Part shown: positions 1 through 6,464 of the stretch, piece by piece
How the letters are laid out: each line of letters opens with the position of its first letter
Numbering within the stretch: the stretch's first letter is position 1
From: Gallionella sp.
GTDB lineage: Bacteria > Pseudomonadota > Gammaproteobacteria > Burkholderiales > Gallionellaceae
Assembly: GCA_004298605.1 (NCBI GenBank)
Contig: SCPW01000226.1
Location: 1 to 11,351 of the forward strand
Reading direction: 5' to 3'
DNA: 11,351 nucleotides
Position numbers and translations under genes: made by a program
Notes under the pieces: model-generated
Database searches by the model: none
Told to the model about the DNA's origin: nothing
What the model saw: only the letters and a program-made list of their open reading frames with translations

Positions 1-340
1 CCAACACCAACACTTGCGGGTTTTGCCCGGTGAAAATGCCGCGAAAACCGTAAATGGGTTTCGAGGCGATTGATGACAGGGAAACATGCAGCCCCGGCAC
101 GCTTTCCAGCACCTGATCCAGATCGGTTGCCCCCATGGACGCGATGTCGCGGGAAGTGATCACGGTCGCCACGGCGGGTGCGCGGGCGATGGGTTGCTGG
201 CTGCCGGTGGCGATGCTGATCGTGGATTTATCGCCGTAGGCCAGCGCCAAATCTTCTTCTTCGGTGGTCTGTGCGGCAGCAGTGCCGCTCCAAGCCAGAG
301 CCAGTAAGACACAGAGCGCTCGACGGTTCAATATTTGCAT
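1..340 (-). CDS. TonB-dependent outer-membrane receptor, N-terminal part (cut by window edge)
   Basis: This is the beginning of an outer-membrane receptor of the TonB-dependent family, which imports scarce ligands such as iron chelates, vitamins or sugars using energy from TonB. About 113 residues are visible and the frame runs off the left edge. Residues 1-23 form a Sec signal peptide (basic NRR, a Leu/Ala core, then AAA before Gln24). From about residue 50 the sequence matches the plug domain: VATVITSRDIASMGATDLDQ followed by the VLESVPGL and YGFRGI motifs. The ATG at 340-338 has a good GGAGG eight bases upstream. The gene lies 180 bases downstream of the citrate-synthase-like gene on the same strand, with a palindromic repeat between, so it may have its own promoter in 341-406. 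The ligand cannot be told from this part. The family call is firm; co-function with the upstream operon is only suggested by position. Confidence 0.9.
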   Translation of the reverse strand, partial: MQILNRRALCVLLALAWSGTAAAQTTEEEDLALAYGDKSTISIATGSQQPIARAPAVATVITSRDIASMGATDLDQVLESVPGLHVSLSSIASKPIYGFRGIFTGQNPQVLVL

Positions 341-406
341 ATCTGAATCCTCCGCATAATGGTCGGTCATCATTCGAATTTCAACAATCGGGGCTGTATC
401 CGCTAA

Positions 407-536
407 GGAAACGCCGATTTGATCCGTTCGTGGTGAACCTGTCGAACCATGATCGGATTAAATGTACAACAATCAATTGGTACTGCCAGCCCTTCGACAA
501 GCTCAGGGCGAACGGATGATTTAATCTGCGTTTCCC
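407..536. repeat. Dispersed REP/MITE-like palindromic element overlapping a stop codon
   Basis: The outer arms 407-430 and 509-536 are imperfect inverted repeats: GGAAACGC, GATT and ATCCGTTCG blocks match in order, with one substitution and a short length difference. Inside lie two smaller palindromes: one around TTCGTGGT...ACCATGA (about 422-458), and one around GCCCT...AGGGC (490-509) with the core CTTCGACAAGCTCAGG. From memory, this core is a very common intergenic repeat in beta- and gammaproteobacteria. The right arm contains the TAA stop of the neighbouring minus-strand gene and its last four codons. No transposase is encoded, so any movement would need enzymes supplied elsewhere. It may also act as a transcription end or mRNA-stabilising structure. 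Confidence 0.8.
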
Positions 537-1363
537 TGACTCGCGCCTGTTCCGCGCCAGCTTCGCCGGAGCCGGCCTTCGTACAAAATATCGGTGCAAG
601 AAACAGGGTACAACGTGCCTTCCGGGCGATCCGCAGCTTCGATGTAACAAGGCTGCATTCCGGCCAGAAATGCCGGAAATAAAAACAGGTAATACTCGCG
701 CGGCGAGAAACCGATGTCGGCAACCAGGGCTGCAACCAAACCCGCGTAGTTCATTTTCATGCGCCATCTGCCCGCAAACAAAACCCCTTCCACGGCAAAT
801 GCCAAGCGCAGATAAGACCCTTGGTCAAGCCCCAGACTTTTGGCCAAAGCCAGCATGTGCCGGTTGCGCTCGTCGCCGTTGATGAGCGGGCGGCCATAGC
901 CGCCGATGCTGCGGTGCAACGCCAGTTCCTGGCGGATGCATTCGGCCAGATCGCCTCCCTCATCCACTTGTCGCTTGGTGCGGATCAGAAAATCTATAGC
1001 GCGCATGTCGATACCGCGCCCGTATATGGACGCTTCCGAGACTGCCAGCGCCGCCGCGATCCCCAGATTGCCGGTGCTGCGGGAACTGCCCGCCAACGCG
1101 GCCACGCGGTTGTTCCACAGGCGGACATCGGGATAGCTGGTATAGGTCCAGATGGAGTGCATCAGCCGCAATTGCTCTTTGGTAAAGCGGCGACCGGTGA
1201 TGCCGAACACATAAAGCTCGATCCAATCCATATCCTTCAAATCGGTGTGCAGGTCGTGGCCGCGAAAAATTACATGGCTGCCGGGGTAGAACGTCCCCAT
1301 GCGGCTTTTCAATACACCGGCGTTTTGTTGCAGCAGACCCGGGCCGTTGGTGTGTGTGTTCAT
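521..1363 (-). CDS. Divergent citrate-synthase-superfamily protein, catalytic residues replaced
   Basis: A 280-residue protein with the fold signature of small citrate synthase/citryl-CoA lyase proteins. The N-terminal stretch FRGHDLHTDLKDMDWIEL parallels the usual RGYD...L segment. GGYGRPLINGDER (154-166) parallels the family's PGFGHPV...DPR, and MNYAGLVAALVADIGFSP (204-221) parallels MNVDG...ADLGFPP. By this comparison the three catalytic positions are changed: His to Tyr114, His to Arg158 and Asp to Ala207, although Asp164 of the DPR motif remains. Ordinary citrate synthase or lyase chemistry is therefore unlikely; a structural, regulatory or altered catalytic role is possible. The ATG at 1363-1361 is preceded by AAAAAGGA. 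It is the fourth gene of the TPP enzyme-SDR-CS-CS series, 88 bases after the previous gene, with a palindrome filling that gap. Its stop lies inside another repeat. Superfamily membership is likely; function is unknown. Confidence 0.75.
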   Translation of the reverse strand: MNTHTNGPGLLQQNAGVLKSRMGTFYPGSHVIFRGHDLHTDLKDMDWIELYVFGITGRRFTKEQLRLMHSIWTYTSYPDVRLWNNRVAALAGSSRSTGNLGIAAALAVSEASIYGRGIDMRAIDFLIRTKRQVDEGGDLAECIRQELALHRSIGGYGRPLINGDERNRHMLALAKSLGLDQGSYLRLAFAVEGVLFAGRWRMKMNYAGLVAALVADIGFSPREYYLFLFPAFLAGMQPCYIEAADRPEGTLYPVSCTDILYEGRLRRSWRGTGASQGNAD

Positions 1364-1383
1364 GCTATTTCCTTTTTCAATCT

Positions 1384-1458
1384 ACCGTAGGGGCGCGATT
1401 TATCGCGCCCTGATTTATGCCAACAGAAGGAGGGCGCGATAAATCGCACCCCTACGGT
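1384..1458. repeat. Near-perfect 27-bp inverted repeat (long hairpin) between the two citrate-synthase-like genes
   Basis: Arms 1384-1410 and 1432-1458 are 27 bases each, complementary with a single mismatch, around a 21-base loop. The arms carry GTAGGGGCGCGATTTATCGC, a sequence type I recall as widely dispersed between genes in many bacteria. As RNA it would form a very stable stem between two genes of the same operon. The right arm contains the TAG stop (1454-1452) of the upstream gene. It has no U-tract, so it is not a classical terminator; it may alter decay or expression balance between the two genes. Confidence 0.9.
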
Positions 1459-2246
1459 GCCTCACTTTCCAGCTCCACGATGCCGAACGGAAATTTTTTA
1501 TACCCGAGCGGGCGTTGTTCCAAGGCGTGCGCCGCCGCGCCGGGCAGGCGCAACAGCAGGTGCAGCATTTCGCCCTGCTCGGGGGTGAAGCCCAAATCGG
1601 CAAACGCGGCGGCGGCCACGCCGGACAGAGCGAGCGGGCAACCCGCCGCCGCTTCCAGTTCCGGTAAATTTTGCTGCAACCAGGGCAGGTATACCCCGGC
1701 GTCATAACGCGCCAGGCAGCCCAGCGTTTGCTGCACCGGTGTGGCGGTGCTGACGCCGTGGGGGTCGAAGCCCGGCGGGTGTTCCGGCGCGGGCCAGATG
1801 CTGCCCGGGATCGCGGCCAGCCCTCCCAGCCGCTTGCGCCATGCATCGAGATCGGTGCCGCATTCTGCCCAGCCTTCCATCGCCAGAAATACTTCGCGGC
1901 CTCCGGCCAGTTGCCCGGCGCCCACCGCCAGCGCGGCCATCAGCGTGGAGGCGGCGGTCGAGCCGCACACGCCGCCGCACATCGCGGCATGCACCGAGGC
2001 GTCGCGCGGGCCGGGGTTGGCCAGCGCCACCGCCAGAGCTTCCAGCATGTCCGCCTGCGCCGCCGCCGGCGTTTCCGCGCGGAACAACAGGTAAAGCATC
2101 TCTGCCCAGCGCGCCTGTCCCAGCATCTCGCCGTAAACATCGTAGCCGTGGCAATAGGCGGCGCGGGTGGCGAAAGGGTTGTCGGGCTCCGGCTCTTCGC
2201 GCCAGATGCGGGTGCGGATGGCGTTGGGGTTTTCTTTGTTGGACAT
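1452..2246 (-). CDS. Citrate-synthase/citryl-CoA-lyase-like protein lacking the catalytic triad
   Basis: A 264-residue protein resembling short citryl-CoA lyase-type members of the citrate synthase superfamily. Visible landmarks are CHGYDVYGEML (32-42), LAVGAGQLAGGREVFLAM (106-123, where HGGA is usual), PPGFDPHG (157-164, where PGFGHP is usual), LALSGVAAAAFADLGFTP (205-222, where NVDG...ADLGFPP is usual) and the well-kept C-terminal RLPGAAAHALEQ (233-244). By this alignment the catalytic His, His and Asp are Ala114, Pro162 and Ser208. The ATG at 2246-2244 is chosen because an AGGAG lies just upstream, eight bases after the SDR stop; a TTG at 2267 would overlap the SDR and is less likely. Together with the other citrate-synthase-like gene it forms an unusual pair; they might make a heterodimer, since this family is dimeric with active sites near the subunit interface. 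Function is unknown. Confidence 0.8.
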   Translation of the reverse strand: MSNKENPNAIRTRIWREEPEPDNPFATRAAYCHGYDVYGEMLGQARWAEMLYLLFRAETPAAAQADMLEALAVALANPGPRDASVHAAMCGGVCGSTAASTLMAALAVGAGQLAGGREVFLAMEGWAECGTDLDAWRKRLGGLAAIPGSIWPAPEHPPGFDPHGVSTATPVQQTLGCLARYDAGVYLPWLQQNLPELEAAAGCPLALSGVAAAAFADLGFTPEQGEMLHLLLRLPGAAAHALEQRPLGYKKFPFGIVELESEAP

Positions 2247-2254
2247 GCGGGCTC

Positions 2255-3013
2255 CTAAGGCAAGCACACTAGGCTGATGCCGCCATCGACGACGATTTCT
2301 TCGCCGACCACATAAGCCGAATCGTCGGAAGCGAGAAAGAGCGCGACCTTGGCAACCTCTTCCGGGGTGCCGAAACGTTTGATGGGAGATATTCCTTCGA
2401 TGTTGCTTTTGATGGATTGAAGCGCATCCTGAGGGAGTGGTAAACGTCTAAAACCTCCGGTATCGATTGGCCCGGGATTGATTGCGTTGATTCGAATCCC
2501 GCGGCTGATGAGTGCCAAACCCAAGGATTGCACCAGTGAGCGCAAAGCGGCCTTGCTCGCACCATAAACACTGAAATTGGGAGAGCCGGTCCGGTTGGTG
2601 ATGGAGGTGGTGACGATAATGGAGGCATTTCCGCTGAGTAGCGGCAACGCTTTCTGGATGGAGAAGAATATCCCCTTAAAATTAACACTCACAGTCTCAT
2701 CGAACTGCGCTTCGGACACCAATTCAATAGGCGCCGGAGTGCCGCCGGCAGCATTAAGGAACAGCACATCCAGTTGGCCGAAACTGTTTTTCACCTGCTC
2801 CATCAAGGAATCAATTTCGGTCAGGTTACCCGCTTCGCTGCGGATAACCAAGGTTTCGCTGCCCAACTCCGCTTGCGCGGCGGCCAGCCTTTCCGGGTCG
2901 CGTCCCGTGATTGCCAGCCGCGCGCCTTCGGCGCGAAAGAGCCTGGCGGTCGCCAGGCCGATTCCGCTCGAACCGCCCGTGATTAATACCGTTTTTCCCT
3001 TGAGTCTATCCAT
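2255..3013 (-). CDS. Short-chain dehydrogenase/reductase (SDR), probably NADPH-using
   Basis: A 252-residue classical SDR, the usual length for the family, expected to reduce a ketone or oxidise an alcohol in the cytoplasm. The cofactor motif TGGSSGIG is at 12-19, NAAG at 87-90, and the catalytic tetrad reads Asn111, Ser137, Tyr150 and Lys154 (YGASK). The segment INPGPIDT follows at about 178-185 and the C-terminal VDGG is normal. Arg38 after the second strand (ITGRD) suggests NADP(H). The ATG at 3013-3011 has GAAGGAA upstream and lies 13 bases after the TPP-enzyme stop, so the two are almost certainly co-transcribed. A natural reading is that it reduces the ketone made by the TPP carboligase, as acetoin/diacetyl reductases do, but the substrate cannot be read from the sequence. 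Family assignment is very firm. Confidence 0.95.
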   Translation of the reverse strand: MDRLKGKTVLITGGSSGIGLATARLFRAEGARLAITGRDPERLAAAQAELGSETLVIRSEAGNLTEIDSLMEQVKNSFGQLDVLFLNAAGGTPAPIELVSEAQFDETVSVNFKGIFFSIQKALPLLSGNASIIVTTSITNRTGSPNFSVYGASKAALRSLVQSLGLALISRGIRINAINPGPIDTGGFRRLPLPQDALQSIKSNIEGISPIKRFGTPEEVAKVALFLASDDSAYVVGEEIVVDGGISLVCLP

Positions 3014-3026
3014 GAAAACCGTTCCT

Positions 3027-4862
3027 TCAAAGAATGTTAGTCAAAACCCGCATTCGCACATTCATCGGCGGAATCTCATTGGGGTCGATGAGAACGTCCA
3101 GCAAGGTCGGGCCGTTGTGCGCGCACAGGGCGGCGGCGTCCAGGTCGGACAGGTCTTCCGGCGAGCGGATGGTGTGCGCCTGTGCGCCCAGCGCGCGCGC
3201 CAGCATGGCGAAATCGGTGGGCGGCAGGTCGCAGCCGATCTGTTCCGCACCGGCCATGCGTTGGCCGTGCTTGACCATGCCCAACGAGCGGTCGTTGAGC
3301 ACCACGAAGATGATGTTCAATTTCTCCGCGACGGCGACCGAGAGTTCCTGGCCGCTCATCAGCATGCTGCCGTCACCGGTGATGCAGACCACCGGCGCAT
3401 CGGGGTTGGCGGCCGCCGTTCCGACCGCGCCGCCGATAGCCCAGCCCATGGAGGCAAAATTCATTGTGACGCGCAGCCAGCCGCCATCGGCCTTGCGCAA
3501 TCCGGGCGAGATTTTACGGCTGCCCCCAAATCGCCTTTCGCCGAGACGGCGGTCGACAGCGGGATGCAAATAGTGGACCGACCAGGAAACGCTGTTGCCG
3601 GTGTCGGCGAGGAAACGCGTGGTCGGCGGGAAGAGCCGGCCCAATTCGCGCATCAGCCGTTGCGGCTTGATCGGAGCCGCGTCGCTCTCGTATTTGTCCG
3701 GCATCGCCAGCATGTGGTGCGGCGTCCATTCCGCGTCATCCGGTTCGCGCCCATGCCCGGGATTGCCGGCGTTGCGCCAGCCCTGCATGCGTTCGTTCAA
3801 CCGGTTGAACACCGACAGGATGCGCCCCCGCCCGTGGAGGCGCGCCATCGGCGTGCGCATCAGGTGTTCTTCCGATTCGTCTATATGCACCAGCCGTTCG
3901 TTGAGCAGGCTCTCGCTCCAGCCGCCGCTGTTCCATTCGCCCATGCAGGTGCCGATCGCCAGGATCAAATCCACGGATTTGTCCCGCAGCGCGGCCTCCG
4001 CCGAACCGTGCCCGCCGAAGCCGAATACGCCGCGAAACTGCGGGTGCCTCGGGCTGACCAACCCCTTGCCGTCCGGTGTCGTGACGATGGTGGCGCCCCT
4101 CAGCGCCGCGAACTGGAGTATCGAGCCGATCGCCTCGCCGCACCAGCCGCCGATCAGCAGCACGACGTGGTTGGCCTCGAACAACATCGTGCTCAGCGTT
4201 TCGATCGTGTCATCGTCCACCAGGGAGGCGGGAGCCAGCAGGCTTTGCAGGTCATATGAAGGGGCTTGGTGGGGGCTGGGGCTGCGGAACACGTCCACCG
4301 GGACAGTCAGGTGGGACGGCCCCCTGGGTGTGCGGATGGCGCGTTGCAGCGCGGAAACCAGTTTGGTTTCCATCTGTTTCGGATGCGATACCAGGGAATT
4401 GTAGCGGGTGCAGTGGCGGAACATGCCCAGCGTATCAATCCCGGTGCAGGACGATTCCTGCAGCGCGTTCTTGCCGAAGGCGGGCAACGCGGGTTGCCCG
4501 GTGATCACCAGCATCGGGATATTATTGTCGTAGGCGCAGGCGACGCCGGTGATGAGGTTGGTGGCGCCCGGGCCGGAAGTGGAGCAGCAGACGCCGATCT
4601 TGCCGCTTTCGCGGGCGTAACCGTCGGCCATGAAAGCGGCCCCGGCTTCGTGCCGCGCCAGGATGTGGCGTACACCGCCCCGGCGGGTGCTTCTGGCGAT
4701 GGCGTTGTAGAGCGGTTCGATCGCGCCGCCGGGGACGCCGAACACATATTCGATCCCCATCTGTTCCAGATAGGCAACCAGCAAATCCGCTACTTCTGGT
4801 GTTCTGTCCGGGGTGATTATCGGGTTTTCCCCGGTTATTTCCGTGCGGTTATGGGCAAGCAA
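3027..4862 (-). CDS. Thiamine-diphosphate-dependent acetolactate-synthase-like enzyme
   Basis: A 611-residue member of the TPP-dependent decarboxylase/carboligase family, closest in look to acetolactate synthase large subunits. The N-terminal pyrimidine-binding domain has YVFGVPGGAIEPLYNA (39-54) and the catalytic glutamate Glu72 in ARHEAGAAFMADGYAR, which argues against glyoxylate carboligase. SGPGATNLITG follows at 96-106. The C-terminal domain carries the Mg-TPP motif GDGSMLMSG (496-504) with Asn523 in VVLND. Where acetolactate synthase usually has a Trp-containing QWQ, this has KHGQRMAG, so the substrate may differ. No small regulatory subunit gene lies next to it, unlike branched-chain amino-acid biosynthesis operons. 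The TTG at 4862-4860 is the most upstream plausible start before a stop, with no ATG until residue 35; a GGAGG lies 26 bases upstream across a hairpin. It heads a minus-strand operon with an SDR and two citrate-synthase-like genes. Family is certain; reaction unknown. Confidence 0.9.
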   Translation of the reverse strand: MLAHNRTEITGENPIITPDRTPEVADLLVAYLEQMGIEYVFGVPGGAIEPLYNAIARSTRRGGVRHILARHEAGAAFMADGYARESGKIGVCCSTSGPGATNLITGVACAYDNNIPMLVITGQPALPAFGKNALQESSCTGIDTLGMFRHCTRYNSLVSHPKQMETKLVSALQRAIRTPRGPSHLTVPVDVFRSPSPHQAPSYDLQSLLAPASLVDDDTIETLSTMLFEANHVVLLIGGWCGEAIGSILQFAALRGATIVTTPDGKGLVSPRHPQFRGVFGFGGHGSAEAALRDKSVDLILAIGTCMGEWNSGGWSESLLNERLVHIDESEEHLMRTPMARLHGRGRILSVFNRLNERMQGWRNAGNPGHGREPDDAEWTPHHMLAMPDKYESDAAPIKPQRLMRELGRLFPPTTRFLADTGNSVSWSVHYLHPAVDRRLGERRFGGSRKISPGLRKADGGWLRVTMNFASMGWAIGGAVGTAAANPDAPVVCITGDGSMLMSGQELSVAVAEKLNIIFVVLNDRSLGMVKHGQRMAGAEQIGCDLPPTDFAMLARALGAQAHTIRSPEDLSDLDAAALCAHNGPTLLDVLIDPNEIPPMNVRMRVLTNIL

Positions 4863-4869
4863 AATATTC

Positions 4870-4893
4870 AGCGCCCGCTACGGGCGCTCCTCC
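4870..4893 (-). promoter_or_regulatory. Shine-Dalgarno GGAGG followed by a hairpin just before the TTG start
   Basis: On the minus strand GGAGG (4893-4889) is followed directly by a perfect 8-bp stem with a three-base loop (4888-4870), then seven bases to the TTG at 4862. The linear spacing of 26 bases is too long for normal initiation. If the stem folds, the remaining single-stranded spacer is seven bases, which is near optimal. This both supports the TTG start and suggests structure-dependent initiation. It could instead be a coincidence with a misplaced start. Confidence 0.45.
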
Positions 4894-5024
4894 GGGTGAG
4901 GTCGGGCAACCTCTCGTTTTGTTGGCCAATGAAGGCTGGCGTTCCGGTCTGAAGCCGGTTACTTTTGCAAGGGAATTATGCTACCGCAATTTTCCGCGCA
5001 GCATATATTTTTTTAACCGTGAAC

Positions 5025-5054
5025 AGTATCAGGGGCGGCGTAAAGCCTGATACT
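5025..5054. promoter_or_regulatory. Perfect 9-bp inverted repeat, possible operator or leader hairpin
   Basis: AGTATCAGG at 5025-5033 is exactly complementary to CCTGATACT at 5046-5054, separated by 12 bases. It has no U-tract after it in either direction, so it is not a typical terminator. Its place between divergent promoters would suit a regulator binding site, but the regulator is not identifiable here. Confidence 0.4.
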
Positions 5055-5213
5055 ATTTGCGTGCGAGTGAGCGGGGCGACCGGCGGTCGGGCAGCGCGCC
5101 ATTCCGGCCGGCATGGGGATGCGCCCGGATGGAGCGTCATGGAAAAAAGTTTAAGCGGAACATTTGGCCGCTTGCGCGATCGATCTCACATAAGCGACAC
5201 CGAAAAAGTAATC

Positions 5214-6452
5214 ATGGGCATGTTCACATCATTTTCACTATCCTGCGACGCGCCTTATTTCCGGCGGCGGATTGGGCGGGCAGCCTGCCTGCTGGCGGCC
5301 TCGTTGCTCGTGGTTTCCGCCGCCCCGGCATGGGCGATCCAGAAAGATTCGGTCGTCCTGACCCGCAAGAATGCACCGTTGCAGGAAGATTACTCCGGGG
5401 TGATTCGCGCCGTAGCCCCGTTCCTCTCCTTGCCCGTTTCGCTTCAGCCGGAGCAGGAAAACCAGGCCGAGGTGATGCGCGCCATCGAGGCGTTTCCGGA
5501 TGTGGTAGTTTTCCCCATCCGGGTCGCGGGCCCCATCACTTCCGCGGCGACCCGGAACCTTGCCAACAAAATCGCGCAGGCATCGGCGACCGGCACCATC
5601 GCGGTAATTTACCCGGACATCGGCGAGCCCTATCGCAGCATATTCACGCAGATCATCGAAGGCATCGAGGGCAAGGCCAAGGGGCGCGTCGCCAATTTCG
5701 CGGTGGGGGCGAACGTGGATGTCGGCGAACTGAATAATTCCCTGCGCCGCCAGGATGCCAAGGTGGTGATCGCGCTGGGGCGGCAGGGAATGAAAATCGC
5801 CTCCGCGCTGGACAGCAACATTGGCGTGGTGGTGGGCGGCGTATTGACGGCGCCGGAAGATGAAGCGCGCAATGTGCAGGTGAACAGCCTGTCGCCGGAT
5901 CCGGCGCTGCTGTTCTCGCGCCTGAAGGGGATGATGCCCAGGGCGCAGCGGGTGTTCACCGTGTACGACCCGCGCCAGAACGCGTGGATGATGCGCCTGG
6001 CGAAAGAGGCCGCGCGCGCGCAGGGGCTGGAACTCGTGGCCTACGAGGCGCGGGACTTGCGGGGCGCGATGCGCATTTATCAGGAAATTTTTGCCACCGC
6101 CGACGGCAAACAGGACGCGCTATGGCTGCCCCAGGATTCCACCACGGTGGAAGACAGCGCGGTGCTCCCGCTGGTGCTGCACGAGTCCTGGGCGCGCAAC
6201 CTGGCGGTGTTTTCCAGCAGTTTCGGGCATGTCAGGCGCGGCGTGCTGTTCTCGCTGTACCCCAACAATGTTGGCTTGGGCCGCCATCTTGCGGGCTCTG
6301 CCCTCGATTTCCTGGCTTCCGGCGAAAACGGGGTATCCGGCATGACCCCGCTGCGCGAGGTGCTGATGGCAATCAACCTGCGCACGGCCAAACACCTCGG
6401 AATCAATGCCGGCCAGCCGCAAAGTTTCGACACGGTGTTCCCCGAACAATAG
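5214..6452 (+). CDS. Secreted ABC-type solute-binding protein paired with a c-di-GMP sensor
   Basis: A 412-residue periplasmic protein resembling the ABC substrate-binding family of the TrpX/YtrF-like type (PF04392-like, from memory). Residues 1-41 form a signal peptide: an Arg-rich n-region (RRRIGR), a hydrophobic core and cleavage after APAWA. The body has the family's two-lobe pattern, with IAVIYPDIGEPYRSIF, later VVVGGVLTAPEDE and a VFTVYDPRQNAW segment, ending in INLRTAKHLGI. No permease or ATPase gene is adjacent, so it is unlikely to serve a local transporter; instead a GGDEF-EAL sensor follows after 12 bases. I infer that it detects a ligand or stress in the periplasm and passes the signal to that sensor. 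The start at ATG 5214 gives a normal signal peptide; ATG 5139 (with GGAG five bases before it) is an alternative that would leave an unusually long n-region. Confidence 0.8.
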   Translation: MGMFTSFSLSCDAPYFRRRIGRAACLLAASLLVVSAAPAWAIQKDSVVLTRKNAPLQEDYSGVIRAVAPFLSLPVSLQPEQENQAEVMRAIEAFPDVVVFPIRVAGPITSAATRNLANKIAQASATGTIAVIYPDIGEPYRSIFTQIIEGIEGKAKGRVANFAVGANVDVGELNNSLRRQDAKVVIALGRQGMKIASALDSNIGVVVGGVLTAPEDEARNVQVNSLSPDPALLFSRLKGMMPRAQRVFTVYDPRQNAWMMRLAKEAARAQGLELVAYEARDLRGAMRIYQEIFATADGKQDALWLPQDSTTVEDSAVLPLVLHESWARNLAVFSSSFGHVRRGVLFSLYPNNVGLGRHLAGSALDFLASGENGVSGMTPLREVLMAINLRTAKHLGINAGQPQSFDTVFPEQ

Positions 6453-6464
6453 GATGAGCCGGTC

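Larger units (their letters stand above)
4863..5213. promoter_or_regulatory. Divergent intergenic control region with several hairpins
   Basis: These 351 bases separate the minus-strand TPP operon from the plus-strand solute-binding protein gene and must hold both promoters. A weak minus-strand -10 candidate CATAAT lies at 4980-4975; I see no convincing -35 for either side. Hairpins visible are AGCGCCCG/CGGGCGCT (4870-4888), GAGGT/ACCTC (about 4898-4913), AGTATCAGG/CCTGATACT (5025-5054) and AAGCGG/CCGCTT (5153-5173). An A/T-rich patch lies at 5001-5015. The downstream plus frame is open through the whole region back to 4965, but this part reads as low-quality protein and is treated as untranslated. 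Confidence 0.6.

Noticed and set aside
381..767. Minus-strand frames with PFALSLSKG-type peptides
   Set aside because: These are translations of the dispersed repeat core, a well-known source of false protein predictions.
2247..2267. TTG start at 2267 for the citrate-synthase-like protein
   Set aside because: It would overlap the SDR end and add seven residues without a better ribosome-binding site; the ATG at 2246 has AGGAG at good spacing.
2577..4259. A 560-codon open frame on the plus strand
   Set aside because: It lies antisense to the SDR and TPP enzyme, whose motifs are clear; long antisense frames are expected from GC-rich codon use, and its translation shows no recognisable domain.
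4266..4952. Plus-strand 228-codon frame over the TPP-enzyme N-terminus
   Set aside because: It overlaps strongly conserved codons of the TPP enzyme on the other strand and has no family signature.
4863..4970. Possible TPP or other metabolite riboswitch upstream of the TPP-enzyme gene
   Set aside because: The leader has several stems, but I could not match the conserved core of the TPP, glycine, SAH or guanidine riboswitches. A covariance-model search (Rfam) would decide.
4965..5213. Extension of the solute-binding protein to an upstream start
   Set aside because: The frame is open but would place more than 80 residues before a clear signal peptide. Only the ATG at 5139 is a serious alternative, because of its GGAG.
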